Assembly (NCBI RefSeq): GCF_029910235.1
Contig: NZ_CP112874.1
Span: 4,268,501 to 4,332,500, forward strand
Direction: 5' to 3'
DNA: 64,000 nt
From: Pseudanabaena galeata CCNP1313
Lineage (GTDB): Bacteria > Cyanobacteriota > Cyanobacteriia > Pseudanabaenales > Pseudanabaenaceae
Shown: positions 19,990 through 28,946 of the stretch, one piece after another
Layout: each line of letters opens with the position of its first letter
How positions within the stretch are numbered: the stretch's first letter is position 1
The notes under the pieces: generated by a model
Told to the model about the DNA's origin: nothing
Seen by the model: only the letters and a program-made list of their open reading frames with translations
The model's database searches: none
Position numbers and translations under genes: made by a program

Positions 19990-21648
19990 CTAAGTATCGA
20001 AAAAGTAAGCAAAAGGTGGCGTATAACCTGGAATCTTATTTTCATCGACTTCATCAATCTGATCGGGATCAAGATATTCATTGGCATAGCGCATATAGAC
20101 TTTTTCGCTAACAAAGAGATCGAAGACATCGGGATCAATATGGTTATTGATTTTCATGTTACCGAGGATTTGCAGGCATTCAGTCAAAGTTTTACCTTTT
20201 TTATAGGGGCGATCCTTCGCGCTGAGGGCTTCAAAAATATCTGCAATTCCCATCATTCTTGCAGGTAAAGACATTTGTTCGCGGGTTAATCCCTTCGGAT
20301 AGCCTTTGCCATCCATCCGTTCATGGTGACCACCAGCATATTCGGGGACACGACGGAGATTGCGGGGATAGGGGAGCTGCTCCAGCATCTCAATCGTGAC
20401 TACGATGTGATCATTAATAATTTTGCGTTCTTCCGCAGTAAGGGTTCCTCTAGAAATATTCAGGTTGTATACTTCATTTTCCGTTAAGAAATTCGTTTCG
20501 ACACCTTGGGGATCATTCCAGCGATAGGTGGCAATTATTTGCAGGCGCTCCTTATATTCATCACGCATAAACTCACCACCAATATTACAAATGCGGAGAA
20601 AATCTTGATCGCTAGAATATTGGGCAAGTTTCTGCTGAAATGCATCTTCTAGTTCAGGAATAATACTGAGATTGCCCGACTCGATCGCTGCTATTTTTTG
20701 ATTGAGAAAAATAATTTCGGCATCGCGCTTCAGTACTTCAAAGCGAGTATTGATTAAGTGAATGCGATCAAAAATTGTTTCTAGCTTTGTTGCTTTATCA
20801 ATTACATGGACAGGTGTTGTAACTTTTCCGCAATCATGCAGTAATCCTGCTATTTTCAGTTCGTACCTTTCATCATCATCTAAGTTGAAATTCTTGAAAA
20901 TGCCATAATCTGCTTGACAAGCGGCATCGGCAATCATCATCGTTAAAGTGGGAACACGGCGGCAGTGAGCGCCGTTATAGGGCGATTTTTTATCGATCGC
21001 CTCAGACATCAGATTGATAAATGACTCGAACAGTTCTCGAAACTGACCAATTAGTTTGTTATTGGTTAAAGCGATCGCGGCTTGAGATGCTAAGGATTCA
21101 CCGATACGTTGGGCTACCTTCGAGAACTCGATGATCTTATTGTCAATACTTTTGGCATTAATAAGTTGCAGCACCCCAATCAACTCATTTTCGTGATTGA
21201 GCATTGGCAGCGTTAAAAACGACTGCGATCGGTAGCCAGTTTTTGTGTCAAAGGTTCTAGTCCCTGCAAAGTCAAATCCTTCAGCAATATAGGCATCAGG
21301 TATATTAATCGTCTTTTTGTGTAGAGCAGAGTGAGCCGCCACCATTGTATTGTTCGGCTTCCCAAATTCATCGTAGAGTGGCAAAGGATCAAAGGGAATC
21401 GCCTCTCCTAGATTGGCTCCCATCATAATGCCGAGGGAGTCATTCATGATAATTTCAAACTGAAGGTATTTTTTGTCCTCAGTTGCTAGATACAGTGTTC
21501 CCCCATCAGCATTTAAGATTGTCTTGGCTCCTCTTAAAATCATCTCTAGCAATTTGGGCGTATTTTTCTCAGCCGAGAGGGCAATGCCAATCTCATTTAA
21601 TTTTTCGATTAATTCAAAGGATTCTGTTTTAGTATCGCCCATGTCCAT
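19990..21648 (-). CDS. GAF-HD-GYP protein, probable c-di-GMP phosphodiesterase
   Basis: 552 aa. An N-terminal GAF domain (about residues 5-195, with LNADGGTLYLATEDK and GVLQLINAK) precedes an HD-GYP domain (about 210-530). The HD pair is LLHDCGK and the GYP motif is HHERMDGKGYPKGL, followed by RMMGIADIFEALSAKDRPYK. All metal ligands appear intact, so c-di-GMP hydrolysis is expected. There is no membrane segment, so the GAF domain probably senses a cytosolic ligand. About 85 residues between the HD and GYP parts form an insertion (DRIHLINTRFEVLKRDAEIIFL...). Confidence 0.9.
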   Translation of the reverse strand: MDMGDTKTESFELIEKLNEIGIALSAEKNTPKLLEMILRGAKTILNADGGTLYLATEDKKYLQFEIIMNDSLGIMMGANLGEAIPFDPLPLYDEFGKPNNTMVAAHSALHKKTINIPDAYIAEGFDFAGTRTFDTKTGYRSQSFLTLPMLNHENELIGVLQLINAKSIDNKIIEFSKVAQRIGESLASQAAIALTNNKLIGQFRELFESFINLMSEAIDKKSPYNGAHCRRVPTLTMMIADAACQADYGIFKNFNLDDDERYELKIAGLLHDCGKVTTPVHVIDKATKLETIFDRIHLINTRFEVLKRDAEIIFLNQKIAAIESGNLSIIPELEDAFQQKLAQYSSDQDFLRICNIGGEFMRDEYKERLQIIATYRWNDPQGVETNFLTENEVYNLNISRGTLTAEERKIINDHIVVTIEMLEQLPYPRNLRRVPEYAGGHHERMDGKGYPKGLTREQMSLPARMMGIADIFEALSAKDRPYKKGKTLTECLQILGNMKINNHIDPDVFDLFVSEKVYMRYANEYLDPDQIDEVDENKIPGYTPPFAYFFDT

Positions 21649-21711
21649 ATTTTGCGTCCCTATTTGTCAACAGTGTCTTTTTTTTGGAAATGTCATGAGG
21701 GAATAACTTTG

Positions 21712-22515
21712 TCAATTTTGCTTGGGTTGAGTGGGTTGAACCAATATTTGTGGTAAAGGTGGCAAACCAGTTTTTTTCCAGAACTGTTGAAATTGTTGGG
21801 GCTGAGCTAGCCGCCATCCAAACAATAAGATCGTAGCTAAAAAAGTTGTTGTCAGACCAAATTTCACAAGACTTATCGCAATTTGTCTATAGTTTGATTT
21901 TTTTTGTGGATTCTCGTGATTATCTTTTATCTTTTGTTCAGGGCTGTTTTTTAAGCTAGAAGTAGTTAAACCTATAGTATCGGTTTGATGTAAGGATTGA
22001 TTAATTGGTTGAGATATTTGTTTTTGTAAATATTCGATAGACTGATGCACAATTGGTGGGGCTTGATTGGTTCTAGACCATTGACGGGCGATCGCAGAGG
22101 GAATAGCACAGAGATTTTTGTGTTCTAGCTTGGCGATGCGATCGCGTAAGAATATTTCATCGGAAATTAAAACCACACATTTTTGTGGATGAGCATTAGC
22201 GACTCCCACTGCACTTTGAGCAACGTTAATCATTAATTTTGCCTTACGACTTAGATTTTGGGTAGCCCTAACTACTAAGTCATCATGTTTGTCAGTGAGA
22301 TCTGTAATTGGCCACTTGAGTCCAGACAAGTTTTGGAATTGTTTGGCAACAGCCTCGTTACCTTCAGCTTTGCCATTAGCAATATTTTTAATTTCGAGAG
22401 CTACAACTTCTGGCAAAAGACATTCACCTAATTTTGCGATCGCCTGCCAAGTATGGGGATCAGTGTCAATAATGACGCTAGTTTCGACAAGCAGAAGATA
22501 AGGAGAGTTAGTCAT
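21712..22515 (-). CDS. PIN-like domain protein with C-terminal membrane anchor
   Basis: 267 aa. The N-terminal half (1-150) has the layout of a PIN nuclease: LLVETSVIID, LLPEVVALEIKNI, HDDLVVRATQN and CVVLISDEIFLRDR, which would place acidic residues as in the family. After a linker, one trans-membrane helix lies near residues 225-247 (FGLTTTFLATILLFGWRL). A membrane-tethered PIN-like RNase fits the sequence, but the substrate is unknown and the first Asp of the canonical motif is Glu (VETS). The next gene downstream on this strand is the HD-GYP gene. Confidence 0.65.
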   Translation of the reverse strand: MTNSPYLLLVETSVIIDTDPHTWQAIAKLGECLLPEVVALEIKNIANGKAEGNEAVAKQFQNLSGLKWPITDLTDKHDDLVVRATQNLSRKAKLMINVAQSAVGVANAHPQKCVVLISDEIFLRDRIAKLEHKNLCAIPSAIARQWSRTNQAPPIVHQSIEYLQKQISQPINQSLHQTDTIGLTTSSLKNSPEQKIKDNHENPQKKSNYRQIAISLVKFGLTTTFLATILLFGWRLAQPQQFQQFWKKTGLPPLPQILVQPTQPKQN

Positions 22516-22580
22516 AGCAAAAAATACAGATTATGTGGTGGATGGCGCAAATCTGCCCCATCCACCTGATTTAAAAAGGA

Positions 22581-23183
22581 TTATTTTGTCAATCGCGAGC
22601 CTTGCCAGTTGCCAAAATTGTTGGTGCTTTCACCAGTGCCATAGCTGCCATAAAATTCTTTGCATCCTTCCCCGAAGACCAGAATTCCTTTCCCCTGTTG
22701 TTTTGGTTGCTGTTTGGGAGTTTCCGTCCAGTCGAAGGTAACGATATTATTGCTCAATGTACCTGTTAGTTCACCCGTAATTTTGCCACGCTCAAAATTG
22801 GCATACTCATATTTCCCTGAAACTAGATTTTCGCTTTCTTCTCGCAAAGTTAACTTGCCAAAGGGGGTTTGCCATTCTCCGCTGATTTTGGATTTACACG
22901 CAAGGTTACTATCGGGAGTTGCTTCAGGAGCTGTGAGATATTGCAATCCAAATATGGTGGTTAAGACAACTCCGCCTACTCCACAAAGCAAAAATAACCA
23001 AGACCAAGAAACTTGCTTTTGCCAAGGTGTCTTTAGCAGCTTTGAGAAATATTTCAAACGACCCTGCTCAGAAGTAGTAGTATCTTCTGTCTCTAAGATC
23101 TCTGTTTCTGGAGAAGATGGATCTTCATCTTCTGGAGGCAATGGCTGCGATCGCTTGCTTTTACTAGACCAAAGTTTTTGCAT
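22581..23183 (-). CDS. Hypothetical single-span membrane protein
   Basis: 200 aa. A Pro/Glu/Asp-rich cytoplasmic N-terminus of about 50 residues precedes one trans-membrane helix (WSWLFLLCGVGGVVLTTIFG, about 59-80). The outer domain of about 105 residues alternates short beta-like segments (SGEWQTPFGKLTL, SGKYEYANF, ITGELTGTLS, NNIVTFDWTE). This pattern suggests a small beta-sheet domain. It has two cysteines that could pair. The family is not recognised. It is transcribed in the same direction as the PIN-like gene, 65 bp away. Confidence 0.6.
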   Translation of the reverse strand: MQKLWSSKSKRSQPLPPEDEDPSSPETEILETEDTTTSEQGRLKYFSKLLKTPWQKQVSWSWLFLLCGVGGVVLTTIFGLQYLTAPEATPDSNLACKSKISGEWQTPFGKLTLREESENLVSGKYEYANFERGKITGELTGTLSNNIVTFDWTETPKQQPKQQGKGILVFGEGCKEFYGSYGTGESTNNFGNWQGSRLTK

Positions 23184-23352
23184 AGTTAAGGCAAATATTC
23201 TAATGCCAATATCTAGTAGTACTAGTATTACATTGTTGCATGATGATAAAACTCATGCCTATTGATCTCTTCAGCGATTATGCTTAGCAATGGTGTATAT
23301 GGGTGTTGCACTTACATACATCATGGCTAAGTTTTAGATTTTAGGTAACACC

Positions 23353-24060
23353 ATGTCTCAACCTTCGGAAACTGATATTCAACAGATTTTCGATCGCATT
23401 GCGCCAGTTTACGATCGCTTTAATGATCTGCTCAGCTTAGGTCAGCATCGGATTTGGAAAAAAATGGCTTTGCGTTGGTGTGAACCACAACAGGGTGAAA
23501 AATGGTTGGATCTTTGCTGTGGATCGGGTGATATGACGGCTCTAGTTGCTCAGAAAGTTGCTCCCACTGGTCAAGTAATCGGTGTGGACTTTTCTAAGGA
23601 GCTATTAGCGATCGCTGCCGATAAAGCCAAAAACTACTCTCCCAAAATTCAAAAATGTCTGACATGGCAACAGGGTAATGTTTTGCATCTACCCTTTGCT
23701 GACAATAGTTTTAATGGAGCCACCTTAGCCTATGGTTTGCGAAATGTGGCGAGTATTCCTCAATGTCTATCTGAGTTACATCGTGTTTTGCAAAATGGAT
23801 CAAAGGTAGCGATTTTAGATTTTCATCGTCCTAGTGATCGCTTGATGCAAACCTTTCAAGATTTTTATTTGGCGCAGGTGGTTGTGCCACTAGCTGATCG
23901 CTTTGAGATGACCGATGAATATGCTTACATTGCACCAAGTTTGGCAAGATTTCCCATTGGTTCGGAGCAGGTCAAACTAGCTAAAGCCGCAGGATTTAGT
24001 CAGGCAAAACATTACGCGATCGCCAATGGCATGATGGGAATATTAGTTTTACAAAAATAG
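23353..24060 (+). CDS. menG: Demethylphylloquinone methyltransferase (UbiE/MenG)
   Basis: SAM-dependent methyltransferase for the last step of phylloquinone (vitamin K1) synthesis, the cofactor bound by PsaA/PsaB. 235 aa. It keeps FDRIAPVYDRFNDLLSLGQHRIWKKM, the SAM motif LDLCCGSGDMT, GNVLHLPFADNSFNGATLAYGLRNV and FHRPS. Plastoquinone methylation uses a different enzyme in cyanobacteria. A terminator begins at its stop codon. Confidence 0.93.
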   Translation: MSQPSETDIQQIFDRIAPVYDRFNDLLSLGQHRIWKKMALRWCEPQQGEKWLDLCCGSGDMTALVAQKVAPTGQVIGVDFSKELLAIAADKAKNYSPKIQKCLTWQQGNVLHLPFADNSFNGATLAYGLRNVASIPQCLSELHRVLQNGSKVAILDFHRPSDRLMQTFQDFYLAQVVVPLADRFEMTDEYAYIAPSLARFPIGSEQVKLAKAAGFSQAKHYAIANGMMGILVLQK

Positions 24061-24089
24061 AGGCGGCGCTTTGCGCCGCCTCTATTTTT
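24060..24089 (+). terminator. menG terminator
   Basis: AGAGGCGGCGC-TTT-GCGCCGCCTCT followed by ATTTTT, starting at the last base of the menG stop codon. Same GC core as many other hairpins in the window, here with a proper T-run. Confidence 0.85.
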
Positions 24090-24200
24090 GGTTTTTATAT
24101 CATGATCCCCATATTTATCTCGTTTTTTGAATCCTGTGATACCAAACTTTAGATATCACTAGCTGTAGATTTAAAAGCATCGGGAAAAAGAGATGGAAAT

Positions 24201-24374
24201 ATGACACAAGCCAATCTTGAGAAAATTAGAACTCTCCGTCAACAAATTATTGCTGAAACTAAGTATGGTTTTGCTGACTGGAACCTAGTCCAGAAACTCT
24301 TAGATGACTTAATGATCAATCATCGACAATATAAACAGTTTGCGATCAAAGAAAATATCACTCTTTATAAATAA
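24201..24374 (+). CDS. Small hypothetical protein, 57 aa
   Basis: Not recognised. ATG at 24201, with GATGGAAAT upstream as a weak ribosome site. The product MTQANLEKIRTLRQQIIAE...ends ENITLYK. It is predicted helical and charged, and ends directly at an intrinsic terminator. The position of the terminator and normal codon use support a real gene. It could be a small regulator or a photosynthesis-related accessory peptide, but nothing shows this. Confidence 0.55.
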   Translation: MTQANLEKIRTLRQQIIAETKYGFADWNLVQKLLDDLMINHRQYKQFAIKENITLYK

Positions 24375-24408
24375 AAAAGAATCGGCGCAAAGCGCCGATT
24401 CTCTTTTT
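24374..24408. terminator. Bidirectional terminator between small ORF and nadA
   Basis: AAAAAAGAATCGGCGC-AAA-GCGCCGATTCTCTTTTTT has A-run and T-run on both sides and lies between two converging genes. Confidence 0.85.
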
Positions 24409-25403
24409 TAAACAGACATTTCTAGCATCCTTTGCATGGGTTTCAGTGCGGCTTGCCGAATTTGCTCATTGAGAATTATTTCAGGAGAACGATTCTTCAT
24501 TGTCAGATAGACCTTCTCCAAGGTGTTCAGACGCATATAGGGACATTCATTGCAAGCACAATTGCTATTGGGGGGAGCAGGAATAAACTTTTTAAATGGT
24601 GTGGCTTTTTGCATTTGATGAATCACCCCCGACTCCGTAACCACGATAAATTCTTGACGATCGCTCTGTTGGACATACTTTAATAAGCCCGTTGTCGAGC
24701 CGATAAAATCCGCATGTCGTAATACATTAGCTTCACATTCAGGATGGGCAATGATTTCCGCATTGGGATAACTTAGCTTGAGTTCCACTAATTTGCGTTC
24801 AGAAAAAATTTCATGAACCATGCAAGCCCCATCCCATAACAACATCTCGCGTCCTGTTTGCTCGATCACATAGCGTCCAAGGTTGCGATCGGGGGCAAAA
24901 ATAATTGGCTGATCTTTGGGAATTTGATTGACGATCGCTACCGCATTCGCGCTAGTACAGATAATATCGCTGAGGGCTTTGCTTTCGGCGGAGCAATTTA
25001 TGTAGGAAATTACCAAATGATCGGGGTGATCAGCTTTAAACTGGGCAAAGCGATCGGGGGGACAACTATCGGCAAGGGAGCAACCAGCGTCAAGATCGGG
25101 CAGTAATACCAATTTATGAGGATTCAAGATTTTGGCAGTTTCAGCCATGAAATGCACGCCCAGAAACACGATCACATCTGCTTGGCAATTGGCGGCGGCT
25201 TGTGACAGTCCGAGGGAGTCACCGATATAATCGGCAATGTCTTGTAGATCAGGATCTTGGTAATAATGCGCCAAAATCACTGCATTTAAGTCTTTTTTAA
25301 GATCAGCGATCGCCTTGAATAGGTCGATGGGAATGGAATTATTGATAACTTGGCGATCAAGTTGTTCAGGTTTGGGGGCGGCGAGAAACACAGGTTGCCT
25401 CAC
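24408..25403 (-). CDS. nadA: Quinolinate synthase A
   Basis: Condenses iminoaspartate and dihydroxyacetone phosphate to quinolinate for NAD synthesis, using a 4Fe-4S cluster. 331 aa. It has [30 protein letters not shown] and the three expected cluster cysteines in [20 protein letters not shown] and [14 protein letters not shown]. It ends in a shared terminator. nadB is not in the window. Confidence 0.97.
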   Translation of the reverse strand: MRQPVFLAAPKPEQLDRQVINNSIPIDLFKAIADLKKDLNAVILAHYYQDPDLQDIADYIGDSLGLSQAAANCQADVIVFLGVHFMAETAKILNPHKLVLLPDLDAGCSLADSCPPDRFAQFKADHPDHLVISYINCSAESKALSDIICTSANAVAIVNQIPKDQPIIFAPDRNLGRYVIEQTGREMLLWDGACMVHEIFSERKLVELKLSYPNAEIIAHPECEANVLRHADFIGSTTGLLKYVQQSDRQEFIVVTESGVIHQMQKATPFKKFIPAPPNSNCACNECPYMRLNTLEKVYLTMKNRSPEIILNEQIRQAALKPMQRMLEMSV

Positions 25404-25752
25404 AAAAATAAAAATAGTGAGTAATAGTGAAAATTATTCATTTCCTATATGTAATTATAGTAGAAATCACCAAAAATATATCTGTCAAACGAAAGAAATA
25501 AAACATAAAAGAGAATGGTGGCGCATCGCGCCGCCATCCTCTTTCTATGGAGATTAATTTTTCGCAACTTTTTCTATAGGTTTTTCGTCAACGTTATTCA
25601 ATAAAATAGTGACAATAGCAATTCTTACTGCATATCGTTATTGTTAAATCAGCGCTCTAATTTTTGTGGTGGTGGCTCTAGTGGGGATCTAGCCTAAATA
25701 TTGTTCACAGTAGATAAACATCAGACCAGTAAAGCTTGAGGTAATTATAAAT
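25404..25752. other. Divergent intergenic region with a palindrome
   Basis: 349 bp between the divergent nadA and M48 protease genes. It holds one hairpin at 25507-25545 (AAAGAGAATGG.GGCGCatcGCGCC.CCATcCTCTTT). Because no gene ends here, the hairpin is not a gene terminator and is better read as an inserted repeat. No clear promoter boxes were identified. Confidence 0.5.
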
Positions 25753-26652
25753 ATGAAAATATCGATCGCTAAGTTATCAAATTTAGTTAGTCAGAAAGTT
25801 GTCGCATCAATGGTTAACAGACTTCAGCATTACTGGAAATTTGCGATCGCTTTGCTGATGTCTGTATTGTTAGCAGTTACTCTTAATCCTTTTGCGGTTA
25901 AAGCCTTTAACTTATCTGACCTGTTTCGGGTGCTGCCATCCGCTATTCAAATTATTCAGCTTTCTAGTATTGGCGACAATGAGGAAGTTTCTCTAGGTCA
26001 ACAAATTGATCGGCAGATTCAACAGGAAGTCCGCATCAGTCGCGATCCTGCGGCTAATGCCTTGGTGAGCCGCCTAGGACAAATTTTAGTACCCACTAGC
26101 GATCGCCCAAATATCCCCTATACTTTTCGTGTTGTTGATGATAACAATCTCAATGCCTTCGCGACTATGGGCGGATTTGTTTACATCAATACTGGCACGA
26201 TCGCTGCTGCGGATAATGTCGCTCAACTAGCCAGTGTCATCGGTCATGAAATGGGGCATATCTCAGGTCGTCATGCGCTAGAGCAAATGAGACAAATGGC
26301 GATCGCTCAAGGGATTGCCACAATTGCGGGTGTTGGTGATGATCGCTTAGTTGGGATTGGTGTTAATCTCGCCTTGCGGTTGCCCAATAGCCGTGAAGCG
26401 GAATTTGATGCTGATCGACGAGGTTTACTCAATATTACAAGAGCAGGTTTTGCTGCAAGAGCGATGCCAGCCTTTATGCAAAAACTAGCTAGTTCCCGTG
26501 GTGGTGGCGCTCCCACTTTCTTGAGTACTCACCCTGCAACTGGAGAACGTATTGCTGCACTTAATCAATCCATTCAAGCTAATAACTTAAATACTTCAGG
26601 TGGTTTGAATGATAGTGAATATCAAAGAATTTGGCGATCGCGCTTCCGTTAA
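25753..26652 (+). CDS. M48-family metalloprotease
   Basis: 299 aa. An N-terminal hydrophobic segment (FAIALLMSVLLAVTLNPFAVKA, about 30-52) may be a signal peptide or anchor. The zinc site is GHEMGH with the third ligand in REAEFDADRRG. The domain opens with EEVSLGQQIDRQIQQEVRISRDPAANA, typical of the BepA/LoiP-like M48 group that handles outer-membrane or envelope proteins. Localisation to the periplasm is inferred. It ends in an intrinsic terminator. Confidence 0.9.
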   Translation: MKISIAKLSNLVSQKVVASMVNRLQHYWKFAIALLMSVLLAVTLNPFAVKAFNLSDLFRVLPSAIQIIQLSSIGDNEEVSLGQQIDRQIQQEVRISRDPAANALVSRLGQILVPTSDRPNIPYTFRVVDDNNLNAFATMGGFVYINTGTIAAADNVAQLASVIGHEMGHISGRHALEQMRQMAIAQGIATIAGVGDDRLVGIGVNLALRLPNSREAEFDADRRGLLNITRAGFAARAMPAFMQKLASSRGGGAPTFLSTHPATGERIAALNQSIQANNLNTSGGLNDSEYQRIWRSRFR

Positions 26653-26661
26653 ATCATAATC

Positions 26662-26704
26662 AAAAACAAAAGAGACCGCATATTGTGCGGTCTCTTTTGT
26701 TTTT
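26662..26704 (+). terminator. M48 protease terminator
   Basis: AAAAACAAAAGAGACCGCA / TGCGGTCTCTTTTGTTTTT, a perfect 19-bp stem ending in T-runs. Confidence 0.85.
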
Positions 26705-26967
26705 GAAATCATCCATCCAAAAGGACAACGAGATCGCATATCCATCTCCATAACCAGTGATCGCCCCTCAAAAAAAACTAACCAACCAGCGATCGCCTAT
26801 CTTTCAAAAATTAAACCAAGACGATCGCTTCAAGCAAATAATTCAGAATTTGTAAGATTTGGAGAGTTGAGAGATTGCGCCCCTTCGGGGCGCAATCTCT
26901 CAACCCATTTAGGATTGCTATATAATTACAAGAGGATTTATATCAATTCCTAGCCTAAACTAATACG
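26705..26967. repeat. HIP1-rich repeats and hairpin
   Basis: Contains degenerate copies of an ACCAGCGATCGCCTAT-type unit (near 26735-26810) and a perfect hairpin at 26866-26904 (GTTGAGAGATTGCGCCCC-TTC-GGGGCGCAATCTCTCAAC). No gene is seen. The same short unit recurs at 27430-27505 and 28225-28330. Confidence 0.55.
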
Positions 26968-26976
26968 GTGAGTATC

Positions 26977-27423
26977 ATGACATCAACAGTACTTTATGAA
27001 TCTGATTTTTATAACTGGACAGTTGAACAGGTCAAGAGTTTGCGATTAGGTAAGTTGGATAGTTTAGATTTAGAGAATTTAGCGGAAGAGATTGAATCTT
27101 TGGGTAATCAGAAAAGGGCTGAGTTGGAAAATCGTTTGGCAGTTTTGCTAGGGCATTTACTCAAGTGGGATTTGCAGCCGAATTTGCGTGGTAAGAGTTG
27201 GCGAGCAACAATTAGGGAACAACGCCGCGAAATCAAAAAATTAATTAGAAAAAATCCTAGCTTGAAGTCTTATTTGGATGAAGCAATGACAGATGGTTAT
27301 GAGTCGGCTTTGGATCTAGTAGTGCGAGAAACTCCATTTGATTACAAGGATTTATCAAAAGAATGTCCTTATGCGATTGCTCAAGTTTTTGATGACAGTT
27401 TTCCTATTGGTGTAGATGTTTGA
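26977..27423 (+). CDS. DUF29 family protein
   Basis: 148 aa. Matches the DUF29 pattern common in cyanobacteria: YESDFYNWTVEQVKSLR, LDLENLAEEIESLGNQKRAELENRL, LLKWDLQP, SWRATIREQRREIKKLI, LDEAMTDGYESALDL and CPYAIAQVFDDSFPIG. Function is unknown. The ATG at 26977 is preferred over the GTG at 26968, since GGTGAG before it can act as ribosome site. Confidence 0.85.
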   Translation: MTSTVLYESDFYNWTVEQVKSLRLGKLDSLDLENLAEEIESLGNQKRAELENRLAVLLGHLLKWDLQPNLRGKSWRATIREQRREIKKLIRKNPSLKSYLDEAMTDGYESALDLVVRETPFDYKDLSKECPYAIAQVFDDSFPIGVDV

Positions 27424-27507
27424 TAAATAGGCGATCGCCCCTCAAAAAATCAATCAACCAGTGATCGCCTATCCATGCTCAACAAACAGCGATCGCCTAT
27501 TTTTATA

Positions 27508-27880
27508 TTAAAAAGAACCATTACGGAGTTGTTCTATAGCAATTTTGAAAGGTTCTATTTCGTTAAAACACAACCGATAGGTTTCTTCAGCATCAATACT
27601 AAAGTAATTGTGAGCAAGTATATTTCTTAATCCCTTAATCCCCTCCCAATCAATATTTAGGATGTTGCTCAAATAATTTCGGATTGATTAATTTATCAAG
27701 TTTCTGTGTGTTTTCACCAATCGCAACTAACATCATCGCGATCGCATCAAGGCGATCTAGTCCATCGTCATTACGAATAAAATCATACGCTGTGTCGATC
27801 CCAGAAAAACGGCGTTCAATCCTTCTAATTCCTTCTTGAATTTCTAAAAATAATTCTAAAAGCATTAAGCGATCATGCAT
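27508..27880 (-). pseudogene. HEPN (DUF86) toxin gene, frameshifted
   Basis: The reading frame from the ATG at 27880 (MHDRLMLLEL) stops at 27650 after ..LFEQHPKY. The next frame, from about 27656, continues the family: NIDWEGIKGLRNILAHNYFSIDAEE..QLRNGSF, stopping at 27508. One extra A in an AAA run (27655-27657) explains the break. The HEPN RNase motif Rx4H (RNILAH) lies in the disconnected part, so the frame-1 product lacks its active site. The start overlaps the MNT antitoxin gene by 8 bp. It could be natural decay, phase variation or a base-calling error. Confidence 0.85.
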
Positions 27881-28175
27881 ATACAGCCTCACGATCAATT
27901 CGCGCTTTTAGATGCTTATTCATTCCGTACCAATATCGAATCACATCAACTTTTCTACCAAATCTTTTTTCTAATTCAATTTTTAAGTTAACTCGCTTTA
28001 AGATATTTGGCTTCATATCTACGACAATATCAATGTCACTATTCTCATTTGCTTCATTTCTTGCGACCGATCCGAAAACACCAATTTTGTTGACTTCATA
28101 ACGAGTAGTCAAGTCTTCTTTTAGGGCGCTTAACTCGCTCAATATACTCTCTTTATCTAATGAATGTACAATCAT
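27873..28175 (-). CDS. MNT-type nucleotidyltransferase antitoxin
   Basis: 100 aa minimal nucleotidyltransferase with GVFGSVARNEANENSDIDIVVD (GSx10DxD catalytic motif intact). In HEPN-MNT modules this protein neutralises the HEPN RNase, in studied cases by adding AMP to it. It is upstream of and overlaps the frameshifted HEPN gene. The protein seems complete. Confidence 0.88.
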   Translation of the reverse strand: MIVHSLDKESILSELSALKEDLTTRYEVNKIGVFGSVARNEANENSDIDIVVDMKPNILKRVNLKIELEKRFGRKVDVIRYWYGMNKHLKARIDREAVYA

Positions 28176-28199
28176 TACTAGTACCTTTTTCGGGAAGAG

Positions 28200-28370
28200 A
28201 TAATGGACTTCTATTGTACCATAACCAGCGATCGCCTATTCATCTCCATAACCAGCGATCGCCTATCCAATCACCACAACCAGCGCTCTAAAATGTAAAT
28301 CAAACTGCGATCGCCTATCCAATCCTCACAAACAGTCATCAAAAGTTAAAGTATAGCGATCACCCCATTA
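28200..28370. repeat. Clustered HIP1-containing repeats
   Basis: Three or four imperfect direct copies of an ACCAGCGATCGCCTATyCAATC unit, each 25-30 bp, centred on or derived from HIP1. Copies differ too much, and spacing varies too much, for a CRISPR array. Confidence 0.6.
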
Positions 28371-28398
28371 GTAAAGTTTTTCATTAATCTCGTACATA

Positions 28399-28850
28399 TT
28401 ACATTGGAATAGTAGAAATCCCTTTGTATTGCTTCCACATTTCATTCCTTATTCCTCTCGCAATTTTAACTTTTTTTGTCTCTCCAACACTTGTTGTTAG
28501 AAAAATATTGAATGTGTTTATTCTGTAGAAGGCTATAATCGCATTCTTTGCAAATAAAAACTCATCACTGTTATCTATACTTTTAAAGAAATCTATAGGA
28601 TGAAACACCTGACCTTGTTCTCCATCAGTTAGCTTGGCTGGAAGTTTTGTACATAAGAGAGAAAACCTTCTATCCATATGAGGAAATGTTATTTTCCTTT
28701 GAAGTCTTCCTAATGGATGTGATTTATGATGCCACTCAAAATAAGTAATAGTTACAGGTCTTGCTCCTATATTTATAAAACTAATCTGATAAGCCCAGCG
28801 ATTAAGTGTTGTCGGATCATTGCCTGCGAGTTGAGCAATACTTAATCTAG
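28399..28850 (-). pseudogene. 3' part of a gene split by IS1380
   Basis: Codes for RLSIAQLAGNDPTTLNRW through KGISTIPM-stop (149 residues). Joined to the 5' part at 30480-30616 by removing the IS and one CTAG, it forms a continuous 194-aa frame. The protein has an N-terminal membrane helix and a beta-rich domain (YQISFINIGARPVTITYFEW). No function is recognised; similar proteins are simple membrane-anchored hypotheticals. Confidence 0.85.
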
Positions 28851-28888
28851 CCTGAATTATGCATGACAAGGGGAACGAGAACAAGAAA

Positions 28889-28920
28889 AAGAGCCTAAAA
28901 GCTATTAGAATTAGGCTCTT
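28889..28920 (+). terminator. Hairpin upstream of the transposase, inside the IS
   Basis: AAGAGCCTAA / TTAGGCTCTT with a 12-nt loop, lying between the left end and the transposase start. It would limit read-through from outside or sequester the transposase start region, a usual safeguard in IS elements. Confidence 0.5.
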
Positions 28921-28946
28921 CAGAATAATAATAGATGTATTTTCTC

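Noticed and set aside
26730-28345. Repeated GCGATCGCCTAT units as a possible CRISPR array
   Set aside because: Unit length and spacing vary, copies differ, no constant spacer size, and no cas genes nearby. They are HIP1-based repeats.
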